DNA of 64,000 nucleotides from Clostridia bacterium (GCA_029060025.1 JAIDUV010000008.1:1-64000), one strand, 5' to 3'. Positions 33,012 to 41,415 are shown, counted from the stretch's first letter. Numbers and translations: made by a program. Notes: generated by a model from the letters alone, not told the origin.

Positions 33012-34310
33012 ATGTTAATAAATTTCAGGTTTAAAAATTTTCGCTCATTTTATCATGAGAATAATTTGAGTATGGAAGCAGTTAAGGACAGCGAGTTAAG
33101 AGAGATAAATACTTTTAGCGTTAATGTTAAGTTAATGCCGAAGGGGGGAGAACTTTTAAAATCTGCAGTAGTTTTTGGCGGCAATGCGTCGGGTAAGTCT
33201 AATATATTAAAAGGTTTGGCATATATGAAGAATGTATTGCAACTTTCAGCCTCACAAATTCCAATTGTTAGAGCTAACGAAGCTTTCGCTTTTTATCAAG
33301 ATTCATTGGGAGAAGAGAGTCTATATGAAGTCGAGATAATTCAAAATAATGTATATTATAAATACGGTTTTACACTTCAAGGCGGTATAGTAACTAGTGA
33401 ATGGCTTGATAGAAGAAATGAACGTCTTACAAATGTTTTTAAGAGAGATAAGGATGGTTTGTCTATAACTGGACTAGATAAGAATGCTACAAGGTTGATA
33501 AATCTTGCTCCGCACATATTGTTTTTATCTGTGGGAAACAACTTCCATTTAGAAGTTGCTCCGTTTTTGAATGATGTTGTGTCTTGGTTCCAAAATCTTC
33601 TCATTGTATTTGAGAATAACGCCAACAGTTTGGATTTATATACAATTGAGAATGGTAAGTATAGAGAGCAAGCGTTGAAAATTTTGAAGTTGGCAGATAT
33701 AGGCATAAAATCCATAGAAGTAAAGAAAGACAAAATAGTTAATATGGCGGATATAAATGACGTATTAAGATTTAATTCTCAATTACAAATACAACCGTCT
33801 TTTGCTCGCGGACAAATTAAGCAAGAAGATAGCAATCTATTTAATATAGATATGCAAACTTCTTTTGACGTGTATAACTCTAATAAGAAAGTGGTAGCGA
33901 AAAGAAATGTAATGCTATATAAAGATATGGGATTTAATTCCGATGGTACTATGCGTCTTTTGTGCTATCTTGGTTGGTTGTTGGCAGCAATTGATCAAGG
34001 TCGGGTTATTTGTATTGATGAAATTGACGCAAAGTTACATTTTCTGGTAGCTGATTATCTGATTAGGCTTTTCAATTCTATTGATAAAAATCCTAAGAAT
34101 GCGCAGTTGATTTGCACTGCTCATAATGTTATGTTAATGGATGAAGATTTGCGTAGAGATCAAATATATTTCACAAGTAAAGACGAATATGGCGAGAGCA
34201 ATTTGGTGTCTTTGTCTGATTTTAAGAACGTAAGGAAAAAAGACTTGTTTAGCAAGCGTTATCTTGCAGGATTCTATTCTAAGTTGCCGGATATGACCAG
34301 GGAAGATTGA
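33012..34310 (+). CDS. AAA-family ATPase of an AbiLi/RloA-type defence pair
   Basis: 432 aa. Starts 'MLINFRFKNFRSF', the typical beta-hairpin of OLD/RecF-like ATPases; Walker A 'GGNASGKSN' at about 56-64; Walker B/late motif 'GRVICIDEIDAKLHF' (about 330) and 'LICTAHNVMLMDED' (about 370). These are the ABC-ATPase core features of the AAA_15/21 family. The downstream gene is a RloB-like TOPRIM protein, so the pair matches AbiLi/AbiLii (RloA/RloB) phage-exclusion systems. It would use ATP to sense phage or activate the partner. Part of a three-gene operon. Confidence 0.9.
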   Translation: MLINFRFKNFRSFYHENNLSMEAVKDSELREINTFSVNVKLMPKGGELLKSAVVFGGNASGKSNILKGLAYMKNVLQLSASQIPIVRANEAFAFYQDSLGEESLYEVEIIQNNVYYKYGFTLQGGIVTSEWLDRRNERLTNVFKRDKDGLSITGLDKNATRLINLAPHILFLSVGNNFHLEVAPFLNDVVSWFQNLLIVFENNANSLDLYTIENGKYREQALKILKLADIGIKSIEVKKDKIVNMADINDVLRFNSQLQIQPSFARGQIKQEDSNLFNIDMQTSFDVYNSNKKVVAKRNVMLYKDMGFNSDGTMRLLCYLGWLLAAIDQGRVICIDEIDAKLHFLVADYLIRLFNSIDKNPKNAQLICTAHNVMLMDEDLRRDQIYFTSKDEYGESNLVSLSDFKNVRKKDLFSKRYLAGFYSKLPDMTRED

Positions 34311-34318
34311 GGTGATAT

Positions 34319-34936
34319 ATGGCAAGAACGAAGGGGACAAGAAATCTTAGAAACGAGTTTTATATACTCACTAACGGCAAAGAAACAGAAAGTAATTATT
34401 TCAAGTTGCTTAAAGCTAAACAAAGTCCTTATGATGTAAAAGTATTATTTCAAAATGAAGATCCGCTCGGACTTGTTAGATCTGCTCAAAAATATTTGGC
34501 TGGATCTAATCAAGTTTGGGTGGTATTTGATGTTGATAATACTTACGGAGAAGGTGTGTTGCATCCCGCTATTGTAGAAGCAGAAAAAAGCGGAGTTAAA
34601 TGTGCAATATCTAATATGGCTTTTGAGGTATGGTTGATATCACATTTCCAAAAGTGTAATCAAGAGTTGTATGCGGACGGACATAAGAGAATATTAGATA
34701 AATATTTGAATGGGATAAAGACTGGACTTACATATTCAAAGAGCGATAGTGAAACTTTAAAAAAGTATTTTATTCCGAATTATCGAGTTGCGGTAGAAAA
34801 TTGTAAAATTGTTTATCAAGAAAGAATGAAAGATTTTCAGAGCACGCATAGTTTAACGGCTCGTCCTAAAATTTGGGAATGGAATTCTTGTAGTACCGTC
34901 TACAAATTGGTGGAAGCATTGAAATTGATGATATAA
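34319..34936 (+). CDS. RloB/AbiLii-like TOPRIM-fold protein
   Basis: 205 aa, 8 nt after the ATPase gene; AGGTG site. 'YILTNGKETESNYFKLL' has the conserved Glu of the TOPRIM first strand, 'VWVVFDVDN' gives the DxD, and 'AISNMAFEVWLISHF' with 'PKIWEW' are typical of RloB. RloB proteins are thought to be the nuclease or effector of the pair, acting after the ATPase detects infection. Length is normal. Confidence 0.88.
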   Translation: MARTKGTRNLRNEFYILTNGKETESNYFKLLKAKQSPYDVKVLFQNEDPLGLVRSAQKYLAGSNQVWVVFDVDNTYGEGVLHPAIVEAEKSGVKCAISNMAFEVWLISHFQKCNQELYADGHKRILDKYLNGIKTGLTYSKSDSETLKKYFIPNYRVAVENCKIVYQERMKDFQSTHSLTARPKIWEWNSCSTVYKLVEALKLMI

Positions 34937-34949
34937 TAGGAGAAATGAT

Positions 34950-35852
34950 ATGGAACAAAAAGCACAGAGAAAATCAATGATAAAGGTTCGAGGCGGCTAT
35001 AGTGATAAAAACGGATATAATGTGGTTTGCAATTCTTTGCAAGTAGATGATTTTGATGATAGGACTAGAGTAGTTATATGTAATAAATTATATGAGTTAT
35101 GTGAGTATAAATTTGAAACTCATAATCAGAAATTCAACTATTCAGAATGGGGGAAATCAAATCGATTTTGTAAAGATTTGCTAACAGAAGTTTTTAATGT
35201 AAGTACAGCACTTGAGTATGATAGTAAATATGATTGGAGATTAGTTTTTAAAAGAGTTGAAGGTGTAACACTTAATGCTTTGAAAAATGAAGTGTTAGAC
35301 ATTGTATGGTTTATAATTAATTGGTTTAATGATAATACTAGAGATTTGCAAGTAGATTTGCAAAAATATTTTAATTTTTATTTGGAAAAAGAATGTGTCG
35401 GATATAGATTTGTTGACATGGAAATTGTTAAAATTACGGATGATGAAGAAATCGAGACCATCAATACGACATGTAATAGCAAATATAATAGTTGTAAGAT
35501 ACATATTAAAAAAGCATTGGGTTTCCTATCTGATAGAAAAAGCCCAGATTATAAGAATAGTATTAAAGAAAGTATAAGTGCGGTGGAGTCAATCTGCCAG
35601 ATAATAACTGATGATAAAAAGGCAACGCTGGGTGAAGCAATAAAACATATAGAAGATAAAGGAATCAAACTCCATAAGGCTTTGAAAAGTGCTTTTTCTG
35701 CTCTCTACGGCTATACTTCAAATGAAGGTGGGATACGCCATGCAGAAGGAATGTTTGAAAGTAATGTGACATTTGAAGAAGCAAAGTATATGCTTGTAAG
35801 TTGTTGTGCTTTTGTGAATTATCTTATAGGGGAATATAGTAAGTTAAAATAA
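34950..35852 (+). CDS. AbiJ/HEPN-like abortive-infection protein
   Basis: 300 aa, AGGAGA site, 13 nt after RloB. Residues 1-130 resemble an AbiJ-type N-terminal domain (short strand, then helices; 'GYNVVCNSLQVDDFDDRTR'). The C-terminus contains 'SISAVESICQIITDDKKATL' and 'SALYGYTSNEGGIRHAEG' (about 255-270), the HEPN-like 'ytsd.GiRH' motif with Arg and His that in HEPN RNases cleaves RNA. It may be a third effector or a separate Abi system co-transcribed with AbiL. The exact class is not fixed. Confidence 0.78.
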   Translation: MEQKAQRKSMIKVRGGYSDKNGYNVVCNSLQVDDFDDRTRVVICNKLYELCEYKFETHNQKFNYSEWGKSNRFCKDLLTEVFNVSTALEYDSKYDWRLVFKRVEGVTLNALKNEVLDIVWFIINWFNDNTRDLQVDLQKYFNFYLEKECVGYRFVDMEIVKITDDEEIETINTTCNSKYNSCKIHIKKALGFLSDRKSPDYKNSIKESISAVESICQIITDDKKATLGEAIKHIEDKGIKLHKALKSAFSALYGYTSNEGGIRHAEGMFESNVTFEEAKYMLVSCCAFVNYLIGEYSKLK

Positions 35853-35877
35853 TTATTATATTAGTCAATAAATATAA

Positions 35878-35915
35878 ATGCCGAGAAAAATGTGTATTCA
35901 GTTTTTTCTCGGCAT
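35878..35915. terminator. Hairpin between the convergent defence and mobile operons
   Basis: ATGCCGAGAAAAA (35878-35890) pairs with TTTTTTCTCGGCAT (35902-35915) around a 10-12 nt loop. It could stop transcription coming from both sides. Confidence 0.65.
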
Positions 35916-35926
35916 TAATGCCTTGA

Positions 35927-36250
35927 TTAAATTGTTTGAGTTTTTTCAGGTACGTATACGAAATTGTCCACTTTAATTGCTTTATATGTAATGTCTTTTA
36001 CATTATGAGTTGTGTATGTAGGCTTACCCTTATGTACCGCTCTCAATAAGACGTGTTGAGTGTATTTGTCGGCTAGTTGGGTGTTTACGTCTATAAAGTT
36101 GTCCGAGTTGGATACTTCTAAGATTTTCATACCTTTTTGTAAGACGTATGCGCTGAACTGCCAAAGTTTCTCGAACATTCCGTTGCTGTCTATTATCATA
36201 GAGAGGTCTTCTTTTTCGTAGTATGCTGTAATTCTAAAATAGTTTGCCAT
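35927..36250 (-). CDS. Small mobile-element protein, unknown
   Basis: 107 aa, AAAGGAG site before ATG 36250. Starts 'MANYFRITAYYEKEDLSMII', a beta-hairpin form, with a mixed helix/strand body and ends 'DNFVYVPEKTQTI'. Similar small proteins accompany PcfJ genes in Clostridial elements. Last gene of the minus-strand operon. No function known to me. Confidence 0.65.
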   Translation of the reverse strand: MANYFRITAYYEKEDLSMIIDSNGMFEKLWQFSAYVLQKGMKILEVSNSDNFIDVNTQLADKYTQHVLLRAVHKGKPTYTTHNVKDITYKAIKVDNFVYVPEKTQTI

Positions 36251-36269
36251 TGTTGTAATCTCCTTTTTG

Positions 36270-37598
36270 TTATGCTATTTGTTTTAGTTTTCGATTGGCA
36301 TAGGGTAGCCATTTCTTGTTTACGAAGTTGAGTACCTGCTCGTCGGGTTTGGAGTCTTTATCTCCGTAACACTGCAAAATCTTACGTTGTTTTAATGAGT
36401 ATTCCACTGTCACGAACGGAACGTCGGGAGAGCTTTTATCTCAAATAAAGAAGATAAGGCTTTCTTCACGTATCATTCGTTGGTCGTAGTTCATTCGTCC
36501 TACGCAGTGGTGCAGTAACTCTCCTTCACGGATTAAGTCGGCAGGACTTTTGGCAATTACTACAACGTAAGTATTGTCTTTATCTCGTTGCAATGGAAGG
36601 TATTTTTCGGCAATACTTGCGAACTTCGCGCACATTTCTTCACGCCCCCGTTTGTCTTTTAATGCTTTTGCCGTTCTATACTCGTCAATGCGAATATCGT
36701 GCCAACGCTTGAAATTATGGGGTAGTTTGTTTTTATCTTGGCTCATATCCAATCCCAAGTAGTTGCACGCTCTCAAGTAGTCGGCATATGTGGAGATATG
36801 CGTTTCTTGTTTGTTTACGTATTCCAAAAACGTTTGTATTTCTTTGTCAGTCTTAAATAACGTTTTAATTTCTTTGTAACCGCTACTGTGACAAAATGTC
36901 TTCTTATCTTCTTCAAATTTTTGTACTTTTGCTAAAGGCTTGCCCGTCCTATATGCTTTAATTATGGTGCATACATAGTATCCGTGCAATGCTATTTCAG
37001 CGCTATTGCGTATAAGCCATTTGCCAAAGTTCCTGTCTTTTGCCGTTTTACGTAGTATTTGTTTGCTCGTTGCATAATAGGAGAGTCCGAACTTTACTAA
37101 CAACTCCGCTTGAGGATATTGTTCATAACATTTCAGATACTTGAGAATGTTCGTGTATTTATATAGATTTACGGCGCTGTATTTGTATTGCGGGAATTTC
37201 AAAGCATACTCTATATTTAGTACAGGGGCATATACGTTAAAGTATTGAGCTAAGGCTTCTTCCCATTTGCCGTTTTCCCACCACTTTGGATAATTGCTTA
37301 AGCCTTGTTCGTGCCAACCGACTATATATCCGGCAAGCATCACGAAGTCTATATCTTTTATTAAGCAGTAGGGGGAGTGTACGTCGTGGATCGCCACTTG
37401 TTTGCAGTACCATTTGCCGTTTTTGTTTCTGCAAGCGACGGTTACTTTTACGAGTTCGCCGCCGAATTTAGATAGGTACGAATAGAATCTAGTATGTCCG
37501 CTTTGCTCAGGACAGTCTTTCTTATCTTTTCTTTGTATAAGTTTCAATATATACTTGGGAATAGGTTTAATATCTTTTTCGTTTAACATTTGTATCAC
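36270..37598 (-). pseudogene. pcfJ: PcfJ-like protein interrupted by one in-frame TGA
   Basis: The reading frame is open for 442 codons except TGA at 36443-36441 (codon 386). Upstream of it the sequence carries 'GELLHHCVGRMNYDQRM', the PcfJ hallmark; after the stop the same frame continues DKSSPDVPFVTVEYS, ILQCYGDKDSKPDEQV and a normal end, exactly the expected PcfJ C-terminus. A single CGA-to-TGA change fits the expected Arg at that place ('FIRD'). Either a recent pseudogene, a sequencing error or read-through. TGA is used as a normal stop by other genes here, so recoding is unlikely. PcfJ is a conjugation-associated protein of unclear role. Starts 4 nt before the PcfK stop. Confidence 0.8.
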
Positions 37599-38539
37599 CT
37601 CACATATTTAATTTTGCAGTTGAGCAAAATTGAGAGCATTTCCACGTAAGGATTGTTTTCGTCAATAATTTCGCCCGTATCTATTATGACGGTATTTCCG
37701 TCCTTTGCTTTTGTAGTCTGCTCAAGCCTTTTGATTTCTTCTTGCTCGATTACGACTACGCTGTGTTTACTGCGTATTTTGTTTAAGTAATTATCCGCTA
37801 TGTGGTAGGGGAATCCAACCATTGGCAATCTTTCGTCAAGTCCTACGTTTCTGCCGGTAAGCGTCAAGTCTAATTCTTTGGATAACGTAACTGCGCTTTC
37901 GCCAAACGCTTCATAAAAGTCGCCGAGCCTACTCACTACAATGTCTTTTGGATATTTTTCTTGTAACTCCATATATTGCAAATAGAATTTGGATACTTGC
38001 TTTTGCGATTTATCTTCTTTGACTTCTACTTTAAGTTCTTCCGTATCGGCAGTTTCAGTTTCTTCAATTTCGTCGTTGTCGTGGTCTTCCATATCGTCAT
38101 CGTCTTTGTTCCCAAGCTGTGTTTCAATAAGGTCGAATAGAGAAGTTTGTCCATTTGGTTGTTTTGGTTTGCTTGCAACGACAGGCGGAGTATATTTTCT
38201 TGGCGCCGTTTTAATTTCGGGCTTGTATTCCAATCCGTCTTGATTGTAAAGCGTGCCCTCAATACTTTCTTCTTCAAAGTAGTGTATTGCCCAGCCGAAG
38301 ACTATTACATCTTCTATGTAAGCGGAGCTTGCTCCTTTCTCCGCAAGTTTTCTTGCCTCATCGGTTGCATGTTTCATAAAGCCGTCGAGAGTTTTCTTGT
38401 TGATAAGTTGCTTGCCGTCTTTCTCTATGGGCGTTCCGTTGTTTATCTTTTCTGCTAAGATTTCGCTTACATTTTCTTCAAGATAGGCAAGTATTCGTTC
38501 CTGAGCAGTATCTTTGGCAGTTAAGGTTAAAGTAGCCAT
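37595..38539 (-). CDS. pcfK: PcfK-like protein fused to a MutS domain I
   Basis: 314 aa, AAAAGGAG site. Residues 1-110 ('TPIEKDGKQLINKKTLDGFM', 'YIEDVIVFGWAIHYF') match PcfK. A Pro-rich linker with 'QTSLFDLI' and an acidic Asp/Glu stretch follows. Residues about 185-270 ('FYLQYMELQEKYPKDIVVSR', 'LGDFYEAFGESA', 'LPMVGFPYHIADNYLNKI') are the mismatch-recognition domain I of MutS ('yp...l.fRlGdFYE.f..dA'). Phage and conjugative elements carry such PcfK-MutS_I proteins; the MutS piece probably binds DNA without ATPase activity. Overlaps pcfJ by 4 nt. Confidence 0.85.
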   Translation of the reverse strand: MATLTLTAKDTAQERILAYLEENVSEILAEKINNGTPIEKDGKQLINKKTLDGFMKHATDEARKLAEKGASSAYIEDVIVFGWAIHYFEEESIEGTLYNQDGLEYKPEIKTAPRKYTPPVVASKPKQPNGQTSLFDLIETQLGNKDDDDMEDHDNDEIEETETADTEELKVEVKEDKSQKQVSKFYLQYMELQEKYPKDIVVSRLGDFYEAFGESAVTLSKELDLTLTGRNVGLDERLPMVGFPYHIADNYLNKIRSKHSVVVIEQEEIKRLEQTTKAKDGNTVIIDTGEIIDENNPYVEMLSILLNCKIKYVR

Positions 38540-38558
38540 TATATATCACACTCCTTTT

Positions 38559-38744
38559 TTAATATTTCAAGTATTGTTTGCTCGTGTAATCGTCCGAGCA
38601 AATCCAAATTATTGTTGCCAATGTTTCAAGCGATACACCTTGTCTATTGCGGTCAAAAAGTTTTCTATATTGCTTGCTATCTCCGCTAGTAAACCATTGG
38701 AATTTGTTGCATAGGTAATAAAGTTTATCCGTAGATATTTTCAT
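38559..38744 (-). CDS. Small mobile-element protein
   Basis: 61 aa, AAAGGAG before ATG 38744. 'TDKLYYLCNKFQWFTSGDSK' then 'SLETLATIIWICSDDY' is a two-helix protein seen next to pcfK in Clostridial elements. It lies after an internal terminator, so it and pcfK/pcfJ may be expressed less than the upstream small genes. Function unknown. Confidence 0.6.
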   Translation of the reverse strand: MKISTDKLYYLCNKFQWFTSGDSKQYRKLFDRNRQGVSLETLATIIWICSDDYTSKQYLKY

Positions 38745-38787
38745 TTGTTGGTTAACTCCTTTAATTTATTTTTTTGTATAATGAAAA

Positions 38788-38811
38788 GCCCGCTCTTGTT
38801 TCAGAACGGGC
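38788..38811 (-). terminator. Internal terminator of the minus-strand operon
   Basis: On the minus strand GCCCGTTCT pairs with AGAGCGGGC around a 6-nt loop, followed by TTTTC. It overlaps the stop of the 68-aa gene and would lower transcription of the pcfK/pcfJ part. Confidence 0.6.
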
Positions 38812-39007
38812 AACCTTTCCAACGCTGTACGTACTCCCAATGTGAATTTATCGGTAATACTGTCCAAGTTGCGTTTTTAAGCGGGGAGTTTTTCTCGTAG
38901 GCTTTTTTATGCCAATTTGCTAGACTGTAAGAATTAGTAAAGATATATACTTTTAACTTGCTATTGTTTTGCTTTTTGTAGCAGAGTTTGTATCCGTAGT
39001 TTCTCAT
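38801..39007 (-). CDS. Small basic mobile-element protein
   Basis: 68 aa; GGGAGA site and ATG 39007 overlap the stop of the gene upstream by 4 nt. Lys/Tyr/Trp-rich (YKLCYKKQNNSKLKVYIFTN), single domain, net basic. No family recognised. Confidence 0.6.
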   Translation of the reverse strand: MRNYGYKLCYKKQNNSKLKVYIFTNSYSLANWHKKAYEKNSPLKNATWTVLPINSHWEYVQRWKGCPF

Positions 39008-39186
39008 TGTTCAATTCTCCCGAATATATCGTCCGCATAATAGCAGCAGTCGAATATATTAAAAATCGCAGTGCATTTAACACCGCGATAATCTACTATG
39101 TAATTGTTGTTGCCTTTGTATTCAAGTATTGTTACTTCGTCAATCTCTCCGCCGAGAGAGAAGATATGCGCTTTTGTCGTATTCAT
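39004..39186 (-). CDS. Small mobile-element protein with a barrel-like fold
   Basis: 60 aa, AAAGGAG site. 'DEVTILEYKGNNNYIVDYRG' is a strand-turn-strand motif of small SH3/OB-like proteins that often bind RNA or DNA. Overlaps both neighbours by 4 nt. Function unknown. Confidence 0.6.
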   Translation of the reverse strand: MNTTKAHIFSLGGEIDEVTILEYKGNNNYIVDYRGVKCTAIFNIFDCCYYADDIFGRIEQ

Positions 39187-39443
39187 TTATTATCTCCTTT
39201 CTTTGAGTCAAGATATTTTTTGTATTTCGTTTCCGAATACATTATTTCATTTACTTCTTCCAAGATTTCTTCTTGTGTTCTACCAGTACAACAGGCAATA
39301 AGTAGGTTAGTGTTGCTATCGAAAATTCTAGCGAAAGCATATTCGCATATTTGATCTATGTCTTTATCTCTCTTATCTCGTTTAGATAGATTTATGCAGT
39401 AGATTGCAGTTAAAATAGTTTGAATTTCTTTTGTGTTTTTCAT
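39183..39443 (-). CDS. Small mobile-element protein
   Basis: 86 aa, AAAGGAG site. Helical, with 'IDQICEYAFARIFDSNTNLL' and a basic end. No family recognised; part of the coupled minus operon. Confidence 0.6.
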   Translation of the reverse strand: MKNTKEIQTILTAIYCINLSKRDKRDKDIDQICEYAFARIFDSNTNLLIACCTGRTQEEILEEVNEIMYSETKYKKYLDSKKGDNK

Positions 39444-39444
39444 A

Positions 39445-39750
39445 TCACATTATCTCCTTTACAAGTAAGTCTATAAAAGTATGTCTATACCAATCCCATT
39501 CGTCAGTTATATGCCAATATACTTCGTGTTCATTGGAACTGTCGTCGTCATACTTTAATTCATAATGTCCAATAGGTTGTCCTTTGTCATCCCATTCAAT
39601 GTCGCCTACCCAAGAATTGTCGGGGTTAAGTTCGTCAGATATTAACTCCTTGAATTTAGCATAGGCTTTGTCGTAAGTATCATATACAAATAGTTCTACG
39701 TAACCGCTATCGGTAGTAGACCAATCAAATTGAATAATATAAACTTTCAT
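39445..39750 (-). CDS. Small acidic mobile-element protein
   Basis: 101 aa, AAGGAG site. 'KVYIIQFDWSTTDSGYVELF' start and many Asp/Trp residues; its acidic, DNA-mimic-like composition is like some anti-restriction or anti-CRISPR proteins, but no specific match is claimed. Confidence 0.55.
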   Translation of the reverse strand: MKVYIIQFDWSTTDSGYVELFVYDTYDKAYAKFKELISDELNPDNSWVGDIEWDDKGQPIGHYELKYDDDSSNEHEVYWHITDEWDWYRHTFIDLLVKEIM

Positions 39751-39761
39751 ATTAAATCTCC

Positions 39762-40175
39762 TTAAATGTAACTTTGTACTTCTTCAAAGATATTGCCGAT
39801 ATTGCGTAGCGTTTCTTCAAAGCCGTACCACGCCATTAAGTTTTGGTTGTGCGTATCAATAATGAGCGGGTCTTCGTCGTCAAAGTTTTTCCCAAAGATG
39901 TCTTTCAAAGAAAAACAACCCATTGATTGCATTTGCTCACTCAATAGGCTGTTTATTTCATCTTTGTATTTCTTGTAAAACTTCAACGTGTCCGAATAGT
40001 AAATTAGTTCGCTTACTATACCAGATACGCAACCGTGATAGAGTATATCTTTGAAAATGGTTGTTTTGTCGTCATAATCGTGCCGTTTGCTTATAACGTA
40101 ATTGCAAACGTGTCGAGTAAGTTTATTATACGATTCACGTTTTATTGTTCTAACGTTTGTTAAAGTTAATTTCAT
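39762..40175 (-). CDS. Mobile-element protein, unknown
   Basis: 137 aa, AAAGGAG site. Helical throughout ('LTRHVCNYVISKRHDYDDKT', 'MQSMGCFSLKDIFGKNF'). No family recognised. Second gene of the operon by order. Confidence 0.55.
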   Translation of the reverse strand: MKLTLTNVRTIKRESYNKLTRHVCNYVISKRHDYDDKTTIFKDILYHGCVSGIVSELIYYSDTLKFYKKYKDEINSLLSEQMQSMGCFSLKDIFGKNFDDEDPLIIDTHNQNLMAWYGFEETLRNIGNIFEEVQSYI

Positions 40176-40187
40176 TTGTTTGCTCCT

Positions 40188-40448
40188 TTAATTTTCCGAG
40201 AAATCTTTAATATAGATTTTTTTGAACGTAACGCCGTATTCAAAGTAAAATTCGTGGTTGCTATCTTCGAGCAATTCGTAATCGATAACGCTTATCTTAC
40301 CGCGATTAGTAACTGCTACTTGAATAATTTTGCGTTCAATGTTGATAGAAACAATATTGAATGTTATAAAACATTCACCGTCGTAGAACTCAAATTCATT
40401 GAGATAGTATTGACGAGTTTCTTCAAAACTGCTAACTACATTATCCAT
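40188..40448 (-). CDS. First gene of the minus-strand mobile operon, unknown
   Basis: 86 aa, GGAGG site. Beta-rich ('YYLNEFEFYDGECFITFN', then 'RKIIQVAVTNRGKISVIDYE') like a small barrel. Its leader (about 40449-40515) is one arm of an inverted duplication, and its promoter is at 40518-40546. Confidence 0.6.
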   Translation of the reverse strand: MDNVVSSFEETRQYYLNEFEFYDGECFITFNIVSINIERKIIQVAVTNRGKISVIDYELLEDSNHEFYFEYGVTFKKIYIKDFSEN

Positions 40449-40456
40449 TTTTATAC

Positions 40457-40720
40457 CTCCGTGATTTTATTAGCCTTTCGGCAGGGGCTACGTAGCACAA
40501 TTCGAGAAAAATCTTTTAACATACAAAATAGGGCAGTAAATGTCAACCGACAGACCAATGAATAACAAGTCAAACAAAAAAATATTGTATAAGAATACAT
40601 AGGTCTTATTCTTATTATTAAGTAACAATATATAATAAATGGCTTAAGCAATAATTTTTTGCGGTTGACATTGACGAGAATTGTGCTACGATAGACACCA
40701 CGAAAGGCGAAATCACGGAG
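40457..40720. repeat. Inverted duplicate leader/promoter region
   Basis: Left arm 40457-40507 and right arm 40676-40720 are inverted copies: AATTGTGCTACG (12 nt), CGAAAGGC (8) and AATCACGGAG (10) match exactly with small gaps between; further inward TGTCAACCG (40541) and CGGTTGACA (40662) also pair. The right arm therefore holds a second, rightward TTGACA-16-TACGAT promoter and leader, but the gene it once served is absent. An inner palindrome TAAGAATA/TATTCTTA (40590-40614) lies in the middle. Confidence 0.75.
40518..40546 (-). promoter_or_regulatory. Promoter of the minus-strand mobile operon
   Basis: On the minus strand TTGACA (40546-40541), 17-nt spacer, TATGTT (40523-40518). It transcribes toward 40448 and the following genes. 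Confidence 0.75.
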
Positions 40721-40981
40721 TTTTTCTAAATTCAAAAAAATTTATTAAGTAATTTAAGGGAAGTTTAATAGAAGAAAAAGGCACACCGATTATTTTCGAT
40801 ATGCCTATGTAATATTTTATAGTTTTGTAAAACAGCCTAGATTGTTTCTAATTTGATTTTGCCAATTAGTTTGAATAGGCGGTTTTGGTAGTATGTCTTT
40901 GATAGGTAAAGATACTCCAAAGCACTCATAAGTAAGAAAAAGTACGAACCCTTTCAGCCGAGTGTTCGTACAGTTCCCTAA

Positions 40982-41071
40982 TGGCAGAGAGTGAGGGATT
41001 TGAACCCTCGGAACGGTTTCCCGTTCACACGATTTCCAATCGTGCGCCTTCGACCACTCAGCCAACTCTCT
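40982..41071 (-). tRNA. tRNA-Ser (anticodon GGA)
   Basis: On the minus strand the 90-nt sequence starts AGAGAGU and ends ACUCUCU-G-CCA with CCA encoded. The acceptor stem is 7 bp, the anticodon stem CACGA/UCGUG carries loop UUGGAAA with GGA, a long variable arm and a GGUUCAAAUC T-loop are present, all class II tRNA-Ser features. It reads UCU/UCC codons. Confidence 0.95.
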
Positions 41072-41415
41072 ATAAAAATTATTAAGTTTTTCAAAATCTA
41101 TGGGAAGATTTTGGCGTCACTTGCGTGAACAACTGTGATAATATCATAAAAAATGCTTTTTGGCAAGCAATTTATGGTTCAAATATGGATAAAATAAATT
41201 ATATGAAGAGATAGGGTGCCGTCAGGGCTGGTGTTTGGGAGTGGCAAAAGGTATGGAAAATGTATTAGTTTTGTAATATAAGTGAAAATATTGTAAAATT
41301 TTGTATAAATTTTTCCTAAATGCAAAAACATTACGCAATTTATGATTGCATAATTGGGGTTGACGGTGTTATACTATTCTTGAATTTTATTGATATTATG
41401 CCCTACGGAGGAACT
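41072..41415 (+). promoter_or_regulatory. Upstream region of the Wzz-like gene with TTGTA repeats
   Basis: No gene. TTGTAATAT (41271), TTGTAAAAT (41291) and TTGTATAAAT (41301) are direct repeats 20 and 10 bp apart. A related TTGTAAAAT motif occurs as 11-bp direct repeats upstream of the giant lipoprotein at 51.5 kb. Possibly a binding array of an OmpR-type regulator; AT richness also explains such matches. Confidence 0.4.

Noticed and set aside
36441..36443. TGA as a sense codon (recoding)
   Set aside because: Many nearby genes, including phage genes, end with TGA at sensible places, so a single mutation is more likely.
39445..39750. Anti-CRISPR or anti-restriction protein
   Set aside because: Only the acidic composition and location fit; no motif supports it.
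40451..40735. A 94-aa minus-strand frame over the inverted duplicate
   Set aside because: It runs over both promoters and leaders and has no ribosome site.
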